A stretch of DNA of 64,000 nucleotides. Source: Sunxiuqinia elliptica (GTDB lineage: Bacteria; Bacteroidota; Bacteroidia; Bacteroidales; Prolixibacteraceae). The notes beneath the pieces were generated by a model that did no database searches, was not told the DNA's origin, and saw nothing but the letters and a program-made list of their open reading frames with translations. Every line of letters starts with the position of its first letter. Position 1 is the stretch's first letter. Location: positions 212,002-276,001 of the forward strand of contig NZ_FONW01000005.1 of NCBI RefSeq assembly GCF_900113005.1. The letters are read 5' to 3'. This document shows positions 44,286-52,410 of this stretch, in pieces. The translations under genes and the position numbers were made by a program.

Positions 44286-45128
44286 TTAGTTGGGGCTCCA
44301 ATAAGGAACCTGGTTTTCCAGGTATAACACTGGAACTTCTTGCTGGAAGTCAGCCAGCCATTCGGCCATGTAGGCCATTCCGGCTTCTTCTGACTTTATG
44401 TGCCCCAGAAATATCACCGCTTTCTTTTTACCTTGAAGTTTGGCATCATTCAGGTACTGGTAAGTTTCCCATTCTTGGGCTTCTCCAGCAATCAGAACAT
44501 CGATATCTGTTTGGAGCATCTGGATATGGCGTTGTGCTCCGGGAGCACCAAGCGCCAAACCAACTTTGGACACTTTCATGTCAGGATTGCCAATCACGCG
44601 AATTCCAGGAATCTGGAAAAGGTCCTGTAAATATTGTGCTAAGTCCTGAAGGGATTGTTCTTGGAGCGATATAAAGTGGTAGTCATCACCAGTAACATTA
44701 TTACTCCATCCTAATTTATCCAATATGCCAACGTAAATTCCGTCAGGCTGGTGCTTGTGCCAGTGGTCATGAAAGCGCCAAATGATAAGTCCATGCTTTT
44801 CGATGTAGTCCAGCTTCGTTTGGAGAACCGGATCATCCTGCAGGTGCTGCTTAGCATCCAGGTGATTATAGTAAACGGGCTCGTGTGTAATAATGAGGTT
44901 GCACTTGTTGGCTACGGCATATTCAAGTGTCGTCATATCAGCAAACATACAACACAGAACTCCGCTAACAGGGCTTTCCGGATTTCCACTTTTGAAGGTA
45001 TCAACTGTTTCTGATGACCACTGACAGTTAACCTGATTTTTGATTTGATCAATAACTTTCTGGGCTGTTGGCTGAGCCATCACTTGCCAGCTTGCAACAA
45101 CCAGTAGGAGTGCGATTAGTTTCTTCAT
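44286..45128 (-). CDS. Exported Nif3-like dinuclear-metal protein
   Basis: A 280-aa Nif3/NGG1-interacting-factor-like protein. Family blocks include I-I-T-H-E-P-V-Y-Y-N (metal-binding His), F-H-D-H-W-H and the C-terminal G-H-I-K-S-E-E-A-G (His and Glu ligands). It begins with a clear signal peptide (M-K-K-L-I-A-L-L-L-V-V-A-S-W-Q-V-M-A-Q, cleavage near 19). Canonical Nif3 proteins are cytosolic, so this is a secreted branch with unknown substrate. It starts 135 nt upstream of nothing related; the next minus-strand gene is the FMN-like/HEAT-like protein. Confidence 0.82.
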   Translation of the reverse strand: MKKLIALLLVVASWQVMAQPTAQKVIDQIKNQVNCQWSSETVDTFKSGNPESPVSGVLCCMFADMTTLEYAVANKCNLIITHEPVYYNHLDAKQHLQDDPVLQTKLDYIEKHGLIIWRFHDHWHKHQPDGIYVGILDKLGWSNNVTGDDYHFISLQEQSLQDLAQYLQDLFQIPGIRVIGNPDMKVSKVGLALGAPGAQRHIQMLQTDIDVLIAGEAQEWETYQYLNDAKLQGKKKAVIFLGHIKSEEAGMAYMAEWLADFQQEVPVLYLENQVPYWSPN

Positions 45129-45263
45129 GTTGATTGATTTTTACTTCGTTAAAAGTAGTCGTTTCCGCTGATCTTCGGAAGTGAAATGATCATAAAATCA
45201 TTGGTTTGAAACTAAAAAAGCAACAGTTGAGTAAAAGACGAAATGAAAGGAATCAACAACGAT

Positions 45264-46394
45264 TTAGTTGAGGCGACTTTCAAATTTCTTGAGCTGACGT
45301 TTTAGCTTTTTGTTTGTTTCGGGCTGATTATCCAGAAATTGAAATGCTTTGCGGGCAATGAATCGGTTGTCGTGTTCGAGCAGGCTGGCAACAATCTTTT
45401 CGTTTTGGGCTGAATAAAGCTGATGTGCTGAAAAGAGTTCAAGAACAGCTTTAACTGCTGAGCCATTGAGCGTTGGGAGTTGGCTAGCAAGTTGGGCTTC
45501 AATTGAAGGGGATAAAATGGCAACTTGCTTCAGTTTGTTGAGTATTCGTAATCTCGAAAAATGAGTTGTTTGATCGAAGTAGGAGAAAAGTCGGAGTTGG
45601 CTTGCTTCTTCTTCAAGGTAGTCAACTGGAATTGCATCAATTGCCTGTTTGGCCGTTGTGAGGTTATTGCTCGTTACCAACGAGAAGAGTTGATCCAATA
45701 AGGCTGGTGTCCAAACTGTTTTACCCGTAATATTTTTAAGCCCCCATTGCACATCGTATTGGTCCGGACTACTCAGTATTTTTAGCAATAACTCGGTGCT
45801 TAAATGCTGTTGCGTGTAGTTCTCAACTTGCTGCTGAGTAAGCCCATGAACAATGTGCCACAGGGTGTAGGTGGTGTAAACCGCATTTTCAACAACAAAA
45901 TCCTTGATTCCCGTAATGGTTGCAGAGGTGACTCCATCAACTTCCTCTTCGTCAGTTTTAGGAACCAGTTCTTCGATCTGGTAGTTGGCCAATCTCGAAA
46001 AAGGGTCGGCTAGCAGGTGATGCAACTGTTGATAATCTTTGGGTTGAAATGGTTCGTGTTCCGTTTTGCTCAAGAATTCCCCTTCGGGAAGCCTGAAACC
46101 CAAATAGCGTCCGGTGACTGTCCAATACAAGCTGATGTTAAGTAACCTGCAAGTTCCGTCAATGCACACTCCGGTAAGGATATTGCGAGCATAGGAGTGG
46201 GGTAGGCCATCCTCATTTCGAAGAACAAAAAGCGAGTCGTTACCGATTGTATCGTTAAATTCAATGAGCTCGAAGGTTTTGTTTATTTGTTCTGCTTCGT
46301 AGGTTGCTGGGTATCGCAGCTCCATCCAATCGGGAGATTTTGCAGCGAAGAAAATCAAGATGAAAAAGAAAAATAAGTAGCGCGTTGTTGGCAT
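45264..46394 (-). CDS. Exported protein with FMN-binding-like block and helical repeats
   Basis: An uncharacterised 376-aa protein with a signal peptide (about 1-19). Residues about 45-190 resemble an FMN-binding domain: D-G-V-T-S-A-T-I-T matches the D-x-x-S/T-G-A-T flavinylation-type motif except that Gly is replaced by Ser. The C-terminal half (about 205-376) is alpha-helical with HEAT-like repeats (L-L-K-I-L-S-S-P-D...L-L-E-H-D-N-R-F-I-A-R-K-A-F-Q-F-L). Covalent flavin attachment is speculative. It might take part in electron transfer or assembly at the envelope. No operon partner is obvious. Confidence 0.55.
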   Translation of the reverse strand: MPTTRYLFFFFILIFFAAKSPDWMELRYPATYEAEQINKTFELIEFNDTIGNDSLFVLRNEDGLPHSYARNILTGVCIDGTCRLLNISLYWTVTGRYLGFRLPEGEFLSKTEHEPFQPKDYQQLHHLLADPFSRLANYQIEELVPKTDEEEVDGVTSATITGIKDFVVENAVYTTYTLWHIVHGLTQQQVENYTQQHLSTELLLKILSSPDQYDVQWGLKNITGKTVWTPALLDQLFSLVTSNNLTTAKQAIDAIPVDYLEEEASQLRLFSYFDQTTHFSRLRILNKLKQVAILSPSIEAQLASQLPTLNGSAVKAVLELFSAHQLYSAQNEKIVASLLEHDNRFIARKAFQFLDNQPETNKKLKRQLKKFESRLN

Positions 46395-46555
46395 TGTACT
46401 CTTATGGCTTTGAAATTCAGACGCAAAAATAATGCATTGAAAGGAATTGGGCGAGAAAAATACAAAATATTTGGACCTCGAAATCTTTATTTAAGAAATT
46501 GTGAACATTGGAATGAATTTACGATAGCCTGTTTTTTTGCTCCTGAATTAAGCTC

Positions 46556-46563
46556 TAGCTTTG
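46556..46563 (+). promoter_or_regulatory. TAnnTTTG box 4 nt before the MFS gene
   Basis: TAGCTTTG is an exact -7 box with TTTG at 46536-46539 upstream (spacing 16, somewhat short). It ends four bases before the ATG at 46568, as at 2813-2820, so the mRNA should be leaderless. Confidence 0.5.
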
Positions 46564-46567
46564 TGGT

Positions 46568-47908
46568 ATGCAAAAAACAAGCTTTAACCGGGTTCCATTC
46601 AATCCGGCCAAATCTCCAGTCTTTTATGGCTGGTTTATCTTATTGTGGGGAACATTGGGCATCATTATGAGTGTGCCGGGGCAGACAATGGGGGTGTCAA
46701 CCTTTACAGATCATCTGATTGATGCTTTGGGCTTTAGTCGGAATGAGTTAAGTACAGCTTATTTGCTGGGAACAATTTCCAGTTCGTTTATGCTTACGCG
46801 TGCCGGCCGTTGGTACGATCAGGTTGGAGCACGCTGGCTTGGAGGAATTATCACGGTTGCTTTGGGAATCGTGTTGCTGTATTTGAGCCAGGTTGACCGG
46901 ATAGCCTTTGCTATTGGAAGTTTTCTGGGAGCTGAAAATATTCAGTTTTACCTCAGTTTTATCATGATAATGGGAGGCTTTTTCTTGTTGCGTTTTACCG
47001 GGCAGGGAGTGCTTACCATGGTTTCGCGCAATATGATGATGAAGTGGTTTGACCGAAAAAGAGGTTTAGCCAATGGCATTAGCAGTGTTTTTGTCTCCTT
47101 GGGTTTTGCAATCGCCCCTTTGGTCTTCGATTTTTTGATTGAAACCTATAGTTGGCGTTGGGCGTGGATTTTGTTAGCTCTTATTGCCGGCTTTGGTTTT
47201 AGTATCGTAGTTCTTATTTTCTTTCGGGATAATCCGGAAGATTGTGGCCTGGAGCAAGATGGCCTTAGCGAGCAACAAATAAAGGAAGAACAGAAGATCA
47301 AGTCTCGTGCAGAAAAACAATATACATTAAAGGAGGCCAAAAAGTCTTATCCTTTCTGGGTATTGGTGGTGGCATTGTCGATGCAAGCCTTGTATATTAC
47401 CGGTTTTACCTTCAACATTGTTTCAATTTTCGAGGCGGCATCAATGGATAAAACAGTGGCTTTGGCCGTTTTTGTGCCGACTTCTATTTTGTCGGTATTT
47501 ATTTCGCTTACAGGAGGCTGGTTAAGCGATCACATTAAAATGAAATACTTGCTGTTGGTCTTCTTGTTTGGCCAGATTGTGAGTATGATTAGTTTAGCCT
47601 TTCTGTCGCCCGGCCTTCCCTATGTTTTCTTAATTATCGGGAACGGGATTGTTGGTGGTTTATTCAATGTGCTGAATTCAGTTGTTTGGCCGCGCTTTTA
47701 TGGGCGGAAGCATTTAGGAGCCATTAGTGGTTTTGCCATGAGTTCGCTGGTTTTTTTCAGTGCTCTGGGGCCCTTGATGTTTAGCTTTTCTTTCTCCGAA
47801 ACCGGAACCTATTCGTGGGCGGCATGGGGCTGTTTGGTGATTGTGGCTGTTAATTTTATCGCAGCATTCAAAGCCGAAAATCCTCAGGAGAAACTCGCTG
47901 CCAATTAA
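46568..47908 (+). CDS. Major facilitator superfamily carrier
   Basis: A 446-aa polytopic protein with 12 predicted helices in two halves and a central charged loop (E-E-Q-K-I-K-S-R-A-E-K-Q). F-Y-G-W-F-I-L-L-W-G and G-R-W-Y-D-Q-V-G-A-R between helices 2 and 3 are typical of monocarboxylate/oxalate-type MFS members; substrate unknown. The ATG at 46568 was chosen because the frame upstream overlaps a promoter box. The next gene begins 57 nt downstream behind its own promoter. Confidence 0.87.
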   Translation: MQKTSFNRVPFNPAKSPVFYGWFILLWGTLGIIMSVPGQTMGVSTFTDHLIDALGFSRNELSTAYLLGTISSSFMLTRAGRWYDQVGARWLGGIITVALGIVLLYLSQVDRIAFAIGSFLGAENIQFYLSFIMIMGGFFLLRFTGQGVLTMVSRNMMMKWFDRKRGLANGISSVFVSLGFAIAPLVFDFLIETYSWRWAWILLALIAGFGFSIVVLIFFRDNPEDCGLEQDGLSEQQIKEEQKIKSRAEKQYTLKEAKKSYPFWVLVVALSMQALYITGFTFNIVSIFEAASMDKTVALAVFVPTSILSVFISLTGGWLSDHIKMKYLLLVFLFGQIVSMISLAFLSPGLPYVFLIIGNGIVGGLFNVLNSVVWPRFYGRKHLGAISGFAMSSLVFFSALGPLMFSFSFSETGTYSWAAWGCLVIVAVNFIAAFKAENPQEKLAAN

Positions 47909-47938
47909 TTGAATTGCAGTATAGGAATCCTATCTTTG
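47909..47938 (+). promoter_or_regulatory. Consensus promoter of the DUF1080-fusion gene
   Basis: TTG (47909-47911), 19 nt, TATCTTTG (47931-47938). Spacing and box match the Bacteroidota consensus. It overlaps the stop of the MFS gene and gives a leader of about 22 nt before 47965. Confidence 0.8.
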
Positions 47939-47964
47939 TTAAAGAACCAACAAAACCTAAAATC

Positions 47965-49446
47965 ATGACTACAATATTTAGGAGCCTTATTCTTGTCATG
48001 CTTGCTGCATTGCTTGGTGCATGCCAAACTACCCCCAAAGAAGAGTGGACTAGCTTGTTTAATGGCGAAAGCCTGGAGGGCTGGGAAGCCATGGAGCATC
48101 CGGAATCTTTTAAAGTTGAAGATGGCATGATCGTTTGTAACGGCAAGCGTGCACACCTGTTTTATACCGGAGGAAAACAGCGGGGAATCTTTCGCAATTT
48201 TGAACTGAAGGCCCTCGTGAAAACGGAACCGGGAGCAAATTCTGGGATCTTTATTCACTCCAAGAAACAGGAAAAAGGATGGCCTTTGAAAGGATATGAA
48301 GTTCAAGTGAATAACTCGTATGCGGGAACCGGGAGTTTCAAAGAGCTGAAAAAGACCGGGAGTTTGTATGGGATTCGCAATGTTTATTATCCCACAGCTG
48401 AGGATAATGAATGGTTTGAAATTCATGTTCGTGTTGTCGAGAATCAGGTCGCTGTTTTTATTGATGGAAAACAGGTGGTTGACTACATTCAGCCGGATGA
48501 TCCTTACCGTCCGCGTAACGACAAATACAAGGTGTTGGATCGAGGACAGATTGCTTTGCAGGCGCATGATCCGGGTAGTAAGACCTATTTTAAGGACATT
48601 CAAATTAAGGAACTTCCGGAAGGTGAGAAGAAAAAGGTGCCGGTAAGCAAGGAATGGGATCAGAGAATTACCCGTTTACATATGGACAATTTCCCCGTGG
48701 TTGATTTGCACGTGCACCTAAAGGGAGGCCTTACCATTGATCAGGCTACGCACAACTCCATGAAATTGGGAATCAATTATGGAATTGCACCCAACTGTGG
48801 GCTAAAGTTTCCGGTTACGGATGATGGATCGCTGTATGCGTATATGGATACCGTGAAAGGACAGCCAATTTTTCGGGGAATGCAAGCTGAAGGAAGAGAG
48901 TGGGTAACACTTTTTTCGCCGGAAGCAATTGCCCAATTTGATTACGTTTTTACAGATGCAATGACTTGGACCGATGATCAAGGGCGTCGCATGCGTTTGT
49001 GGATCCCGGACGAAGTTTTTGTTGATGACGAACAGCATTTTATGGATCAGCTGGTTGGAAAAATTGAAGCGATTGTATCGCAAGAACCCATCGATATCTA
49101 TGTCAATCCAACTTTTTTACCCACGGTGATTGCCGACAAATATGAGGAGTTGTGGACGGATGAACGGATTGACCGGCTGGTGAAAGTATTGGCAGACAAT
49201 GGTGTGGCTCTGGAGATAAATTCCCGCTTGAAACTTCCTTCTGAAAAAATACTGAGACGGGCGAAAGAGGCTGGCGTGAAGTTTACTTTCGGCACGAACA
49301 ATGTTACTCCCAATTTTGGGCGTTTGGATTATTCCCTTGAAATGGCTGAAAAACTGGGTTTAAGTTACCACGACATGTTCCTGCCTAAGCCTGAAGGGAA
49401 AAAGCCGGTTCAAATTAAGGGCTTACCAGATGAAATCACGGGTTAA
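47965..49446 (+). CDS. Lipoprotein fusing DUF1080 (LamG-like) with a PHP/amidohydrolase-like domain
   Basis: The start is set at the ATG 47965 because the upstream TTG (47914) lies inside the promoter. The 493-aa lipoprotein (L-L-G-A-C, Cys19) has an N-terminal DUF1080/3-keto-disaccharide-hydrolase-type jelly roll (about 25-200; L-F-N-G-E-S-L-E-G-W, N-S-G-I-F-I-H-S). The C-terminal domain (about 220-493) begins V-V-D-L-H-V-H-L-K-G-G, a metal-ligand motif of PHP or amidohydrolase barrels, and has E-I-N-S-R and F-G-T-N-N later. Such a fusion suggests sugar binding plus hydrolysis in the periplasm. The stop codon lies in a TTAA shared with the convergent gene. Confidence 0.8.
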   Translation: MTTIFRSLILVMLAALLGACQTTPKEEWTSLFNGESLEGWEAMEHPESFKVEDGMIVCNGKRAHLFYTGGKQRGIFRNFELKALVKTEPGANSGIFIHSKKQEKGWPLKGYEVQVNNSYAGTGSFKELKKTGSLYGIRNVYYPTAEDNEWFEIHVRVVENQVAVFIDGKQVVDYIQPDDPYRPRNDKYKVLDRGQIALQAHDPGSKTYFKDIQIKELPEGEKKKVPVSKEWDQRITRLHMDNFPVVDLHVHLKGGLTIDQATHNSMKLGINYGIAPNCGLKFPVTDDGSLYAYMDTVKGQPIFRGMQAEGREWVTLFSPEAIAQFDYVFTDAMTWTDDQGRRMRLWIPDEVFVDDEQHFMDQLVGKIEAIVSQEPIDIYVNPTFLPTVIADKYEELWTDERIDRLVKVLADNGVALEINSRLKLPSEKILRRAKEAGVKFTFGTNNVTPNFGRLDYSLEMAEKLGLSYHDMFLPKPEGKKPVQIKGLPDEITG

Positions 49447-50165
49447 AAATAAGAAATACCGGACTTAAATACTTCGGTGATTCCTTTCAGTTCAACGGCC
49501 GATTTAATGATTTGAATCACGGCATCAGTATTGAATTTTGAGACATTGATGATTAAATCAAATATTTCTTCGGGATGTCTTTTGTCGAGGTAATGCTTGC
49601 GAAAAGCATCTCGTTTTTTCTCTGTCTCTTGGATGTATTTTAGTGCTTCAGTTGGAGTTAGTTGCATTTTGGAGGCAGTTTGAGCAACCCGCCAATCCAG
49701 AGGGGCTTCCAACCTTACATGCAGGGAATGCTCAATGTCGCGCGCAATAATATGGGCTGCTCGTCCAATGATGATGCAGCAACCTTCAATGGCAAATCCT
49801 TTAATTACGTCTTTAACTGTTTTCAGAATAACCCGATCGCTTTTATACATTTTGGCGTTGAAGGCCTCCAAAATTTCATCAAAGGTGGTACGGTCATTGG
49901 GAGTAAACAGTCGGTTGATTTTTCGAGGATCAAGTTGTAGTTCGTGAGCGCTTTGCTGAAGTACTTCCTTACTGATTACCTCCCATTTCTTACAAACCAT
50001 AAATTCGTTTAAAGCTTCGGCCAATTTCTCTGCAGTTGCTATGCCTCCACAGCCAACCTGTCTGGAGATCGTGATGACAGGGCCTGCAACCGGAGTTTTC
50101 TGGCTATCCTTATGTTGAATGTCGCCGAAGCGCTTGTTCATGTAGTTGAGTAATGAATTTTCCAT
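49443..50165 (-). CDS. Cytidylate-kinase-like family protein
   Basis: A 240-aa P-loop-type kinase. V-I-T-I-S-R-Q-V-G-C-G-G-I-A-T-A-E-K-L-A at 30-49 corresponds to the nucleotide-binding start of the cytidylate-kinase-like family, although a classical G-K-S/T is absent. I-I-I-G-R-A-A-H-I-I (about 134-143) and the R-x3-R-D-x-F-R lid (E-K-K-R-D-A-F-R-K-H-Y) also fit. It is a paralogue of Cmk rather than Cmk itself, and its substrate is unknown. The stop codon is on the same TTAA as that of the facing gene. Confidence 0.85.
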   Translation of the reverse strand: MENSLLNYMNKRFGDIQHKDSQKTPVAGPVITISRQVGCGGIATAEKLAEALNEFMVCKKWEVISKEVLQQSAHELQLDPRKINRLFTPNDRTTFDEILEAFNAKMYKSDRVILKTVKDVIKGFAIEGCCIIIGRAAHIIARDIEHSLHVRLEAPLDWRVAQTASKMQLTPTEALKYIQETEKKRDAFRKHYLDKRHPEEIFDLIINVSKFNTDAVIQIIKSAVELKGITEVFKSGISYF

Positions 50166-50345
50166 GATTGCCTGTTTTAGAGGTTTTATTGATTTTACGG
50201 ATTCGTCATCAATCAGTTATATGTTTGTCTGAAAATACAGACTTATTTTTTGTGATTCGGAAGGCAGGTCTTGTTAAAAATCATGAACAGAAAGCAGAAT
50301 TGTTAGTACCTTTCGGTTTCGTAAGAAAACTTAAAAAAATAGCTC

Positions 50346-51731
50346 ATGTTTAATCGTGAAACTTATATTGAACGAAGAAAGAGACTGAAGGAATCAGTAG
50401 CTGATGGTATTATTTTGTTGTTGGGAAATGTTGATTCTCCCATGAACTGCAGAGATAATACTTATCACTTCAGACAGGACAGTACGTTCTTGTATTTCTT
50501 TGGATTAAATTATCAGAATTTGGCTGCAGCAATTGATGTTGAATCAGGCGAAGAGATTCTTTTTGGAGATGACTTTTCAATGGATGATATCATTTGGATG
50601 GGGCCTCAGGAAAGTATCAAAGATAAAGCGGCAAAATCGGGGGTAACCAAGACAATGCCTTCGAGACAATTATCTACCTATGTGAAAGAAGCTGTTCAGC
50701 AAAAGCGGAAGGTTCATTTTAATCCTCTTTATCGTGCTGAAAATCAATTATTGTTGCAAGAGCTAACAGGAATTGCACCAGCCCAACAGCAAGAAAAAGC
50801 GTCGTTGGAGTTGATTCATGCCATTGTTGCTTTGCGCTCTTGTAAAGATGCCAATGAAATTGAAGAGCTTAGAACAGCGGCAGCTGCGGGCTATCAAATG
50901 CATGTGACAGCTATGAAAATGGCGACTCCGGGTACTTGGGAGCAGAAAATTGCAGGAACGATTGAGGGAGTGGCTATGGCTAATGGAAATCCTCCTTCTT
51001 TTCCAATTATTCTTTCCCAGAATGGCGAAACACTTCACAATCACGATCATTCCAATATTTTGGAAAAAGGTAAGTTGATGTTGGTTGATGCAGGAGCGCA
51101 ATCCACCGAGTTTTACGCTTCAGATTTTACTCGGACTTCTCCGGTAGGAGGAAAGTTTACAAGCCAGCAGCGCGAAATTTATGAGATTGTGTTGGCAGCC
51201 AATAACCGGGCAACAGAATTGTCTAAGCCTGATGTTACCTATTTATCGGTTCACTTAGAAGCTGCAAAAATAATCGCTTCAGGGCTGAAGGAAGTTGGTG
51301 TGATGAAAGGTGATGTTGAGGAAGCTGTAAAAGCTGGTGCACATGCTTTGTTTATGCCTCATGGTTTGGGCCATATGATGGGATTGGATGTTCATGACAT
51401 GGAAGATTTAGGACAGGTTTACGTAGGTTACGATGAAGAAACCCGCCCTGTTAATCAATTTGGAACGGGGGCTTTGCGTATGGGACGCAGGTTGCAGCCA
51501 GGTTTCGTGATAACCAATGAGCCTGGAATTTATTTTATTCCTGCATTGATTGATCAATGGAAATCGGAAGGAAAATTCACCGAATTTATCAATTACGACC
51601 GCTTGAATGCTTATCGCTCATTTGGAGGTATTCGTTTGGAAGACGATTTGCTAATAACCAATGATGGTTGCGAATTAATTGGTGAACGCATTCCAATCAC
51701 TCCGGAAGAAGTTGAGGCGGTGATGAGCTAA
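50346..51731 (+). CDS. Xaa-Pro aminopeptidase, M24 family
   Basis: A 461-aa cytosolic aminopeptidase P that removes N-terminal residues before proline. An N-terminal creatinase-like domain (about 1-165) is followed by the pita-bread catalytic domain. The five metal ligands are visible: D248 (L-V-D-A-G-A), D260 (A-S-D-F-T-R), H343 (H-G-L-G-H), E392 (T-N-E-P-G) and E432 (I-R-L-E-D-D). The length is normal. A terminator follows, which overlaps the end of the facing gene. Confidence 0.94.
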   Translation: MFNRETYIERRKRLKESVADGIILLLGNVDSPMNCRDNTYHFRQDSTFLYFFGLNYQNLAAAIDVESGEEILFGDDFSMDDIIWMGPQESIKDKAAKSGVTKTMPSRQLSTYVKEAVQQKRKVHFNPLYRAENQLLLQELTGIAPAQQQEKASLELIHAIVALRSCKDANEIEELRTAAAAGYQMHVTAMKMATPGTWEQKIAGTIEGVAMANGNPPSFPIILSQNGETLHNHDHSNILEKGKLMLVDAGAQSTEFYASDFTRTSPVGGKFTSQQREIYEIVLAANNRATELSKPDVTYLSVHLEAAKIIASGLKEVGVMKGDVEEAVKAGAHALFMPHGLGHMMGLDVHDMEDLGQVYVGYDEETRPVNQFGTGALRMGRRLQPGFVITNEPGIYFIPALIDQWKSEGKFTEFINYDRLNAYRSFGGIRLEDDLLITNDGCELIGERIPITPEEVEAVMS

Positions 51732-51762
51732 CGCTTAAAAAGACTCGATATAAAACAAAGAG

Positions 51763-51787
51763 AGCTGCTATTGTGCAGCTTTTTTTG
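51763..51787 (+). terminator. Terminator of the aminopeptidase gene, inside the facing stop codon
   Basis: AGCTGC (51763-51768), 6-nt loop, GCAGCT (51775-51780), then a run of T. The minus-strand gene ends at 51768, so its last codons code the terminator hairpin. Confidence 0.8.
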
Positions 51788-52202
51788 TGAGTACATGATG
51801 GTAGAAATAGAAAAGTTCAGACTGAATATCGTCTCTTAAATGTCGGTAGGCCTCAATTGGAGAAGCGAAAGGATGTTTGGGCTGTTCGGGATTGGAGAAA
51901 TTCAAGTGCAGTTTGTGGTCGTAGTGCAAGGAAAGTTGGCGATAAGCTTCCCGCGTATTTTCTGAAAGGGTAATGAGGTAGGTGTACGATTTTTGAGAAG
52001 CTTGGTCAAGACGAGTGAAATTATCTTGATGGAGATTTAACTTTAGCTCCGCCATGGCCTGTTTCGCTATAGGGGGCACTTCGATTAATGGTTCCAGTCC
52101 TGTAGCCGTTATTGCCAGTTGCTGGTCCATGGCCAGGAGAATTTCCTTGGCCATAATGCTTTTGCATGATCGTCCACCTCGGCAAATAAATAAAATAGTC
52201 AT
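51768..52202 (-). CDS. Low-molecular-weight phosphatase/ArsC-like protein with degenerate P-loop
   Basis: A 144-aa protein with the N-terminal fold of low-Mr tyrosine phosphatases and thioredoxin-type arsenate reductases (I-L-F-I-C...S-I-M-A-K-E-I-L). The active loop reads C7-R-G-G-R-S-C13-K-S, where the families have C-x5-R-S or C-x4-C-R-S. It thus has one extra residue and Lys in place of the phosphate-gripping Arg. A C-terminal Asp-Pro of the usual acid loop is not evident. It may be an inactive or altered enzyme. It has no ars neighbours. Confidence 0.7.
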   Translation of the reverse strand: MTILFICRGGRSCKSIMAKEILLAMDQQLAITATGLEPLIEVPPIAKQAMAELKLNLHQDNFTRLDQASQKSYTYLITLSENTREAYRQLSLHYDHKLHLNFSNPEQPKHPFASPIEAYRHLRDDIQSELFYFYHHVLTKKAAQ

Positions 52203-52410
52203 AAGCCTACTGGTTTTTGTTTTTTGATCTAATTTACAGGTTTTTAATTGATTGTGAAATAGCTGATTATGATATATCTTAACTCCTGAGATTTAGATCC
52301 ATCCACGTTTAAGTGTACCACGTCTAAAATTTGGTTAAACAGGGTTGATGGGTTTAATTTGTTCAGAAAGAATTCTTATCTTGCCCCATCGAGAGATTTA
52401 TAAGTAGGTA

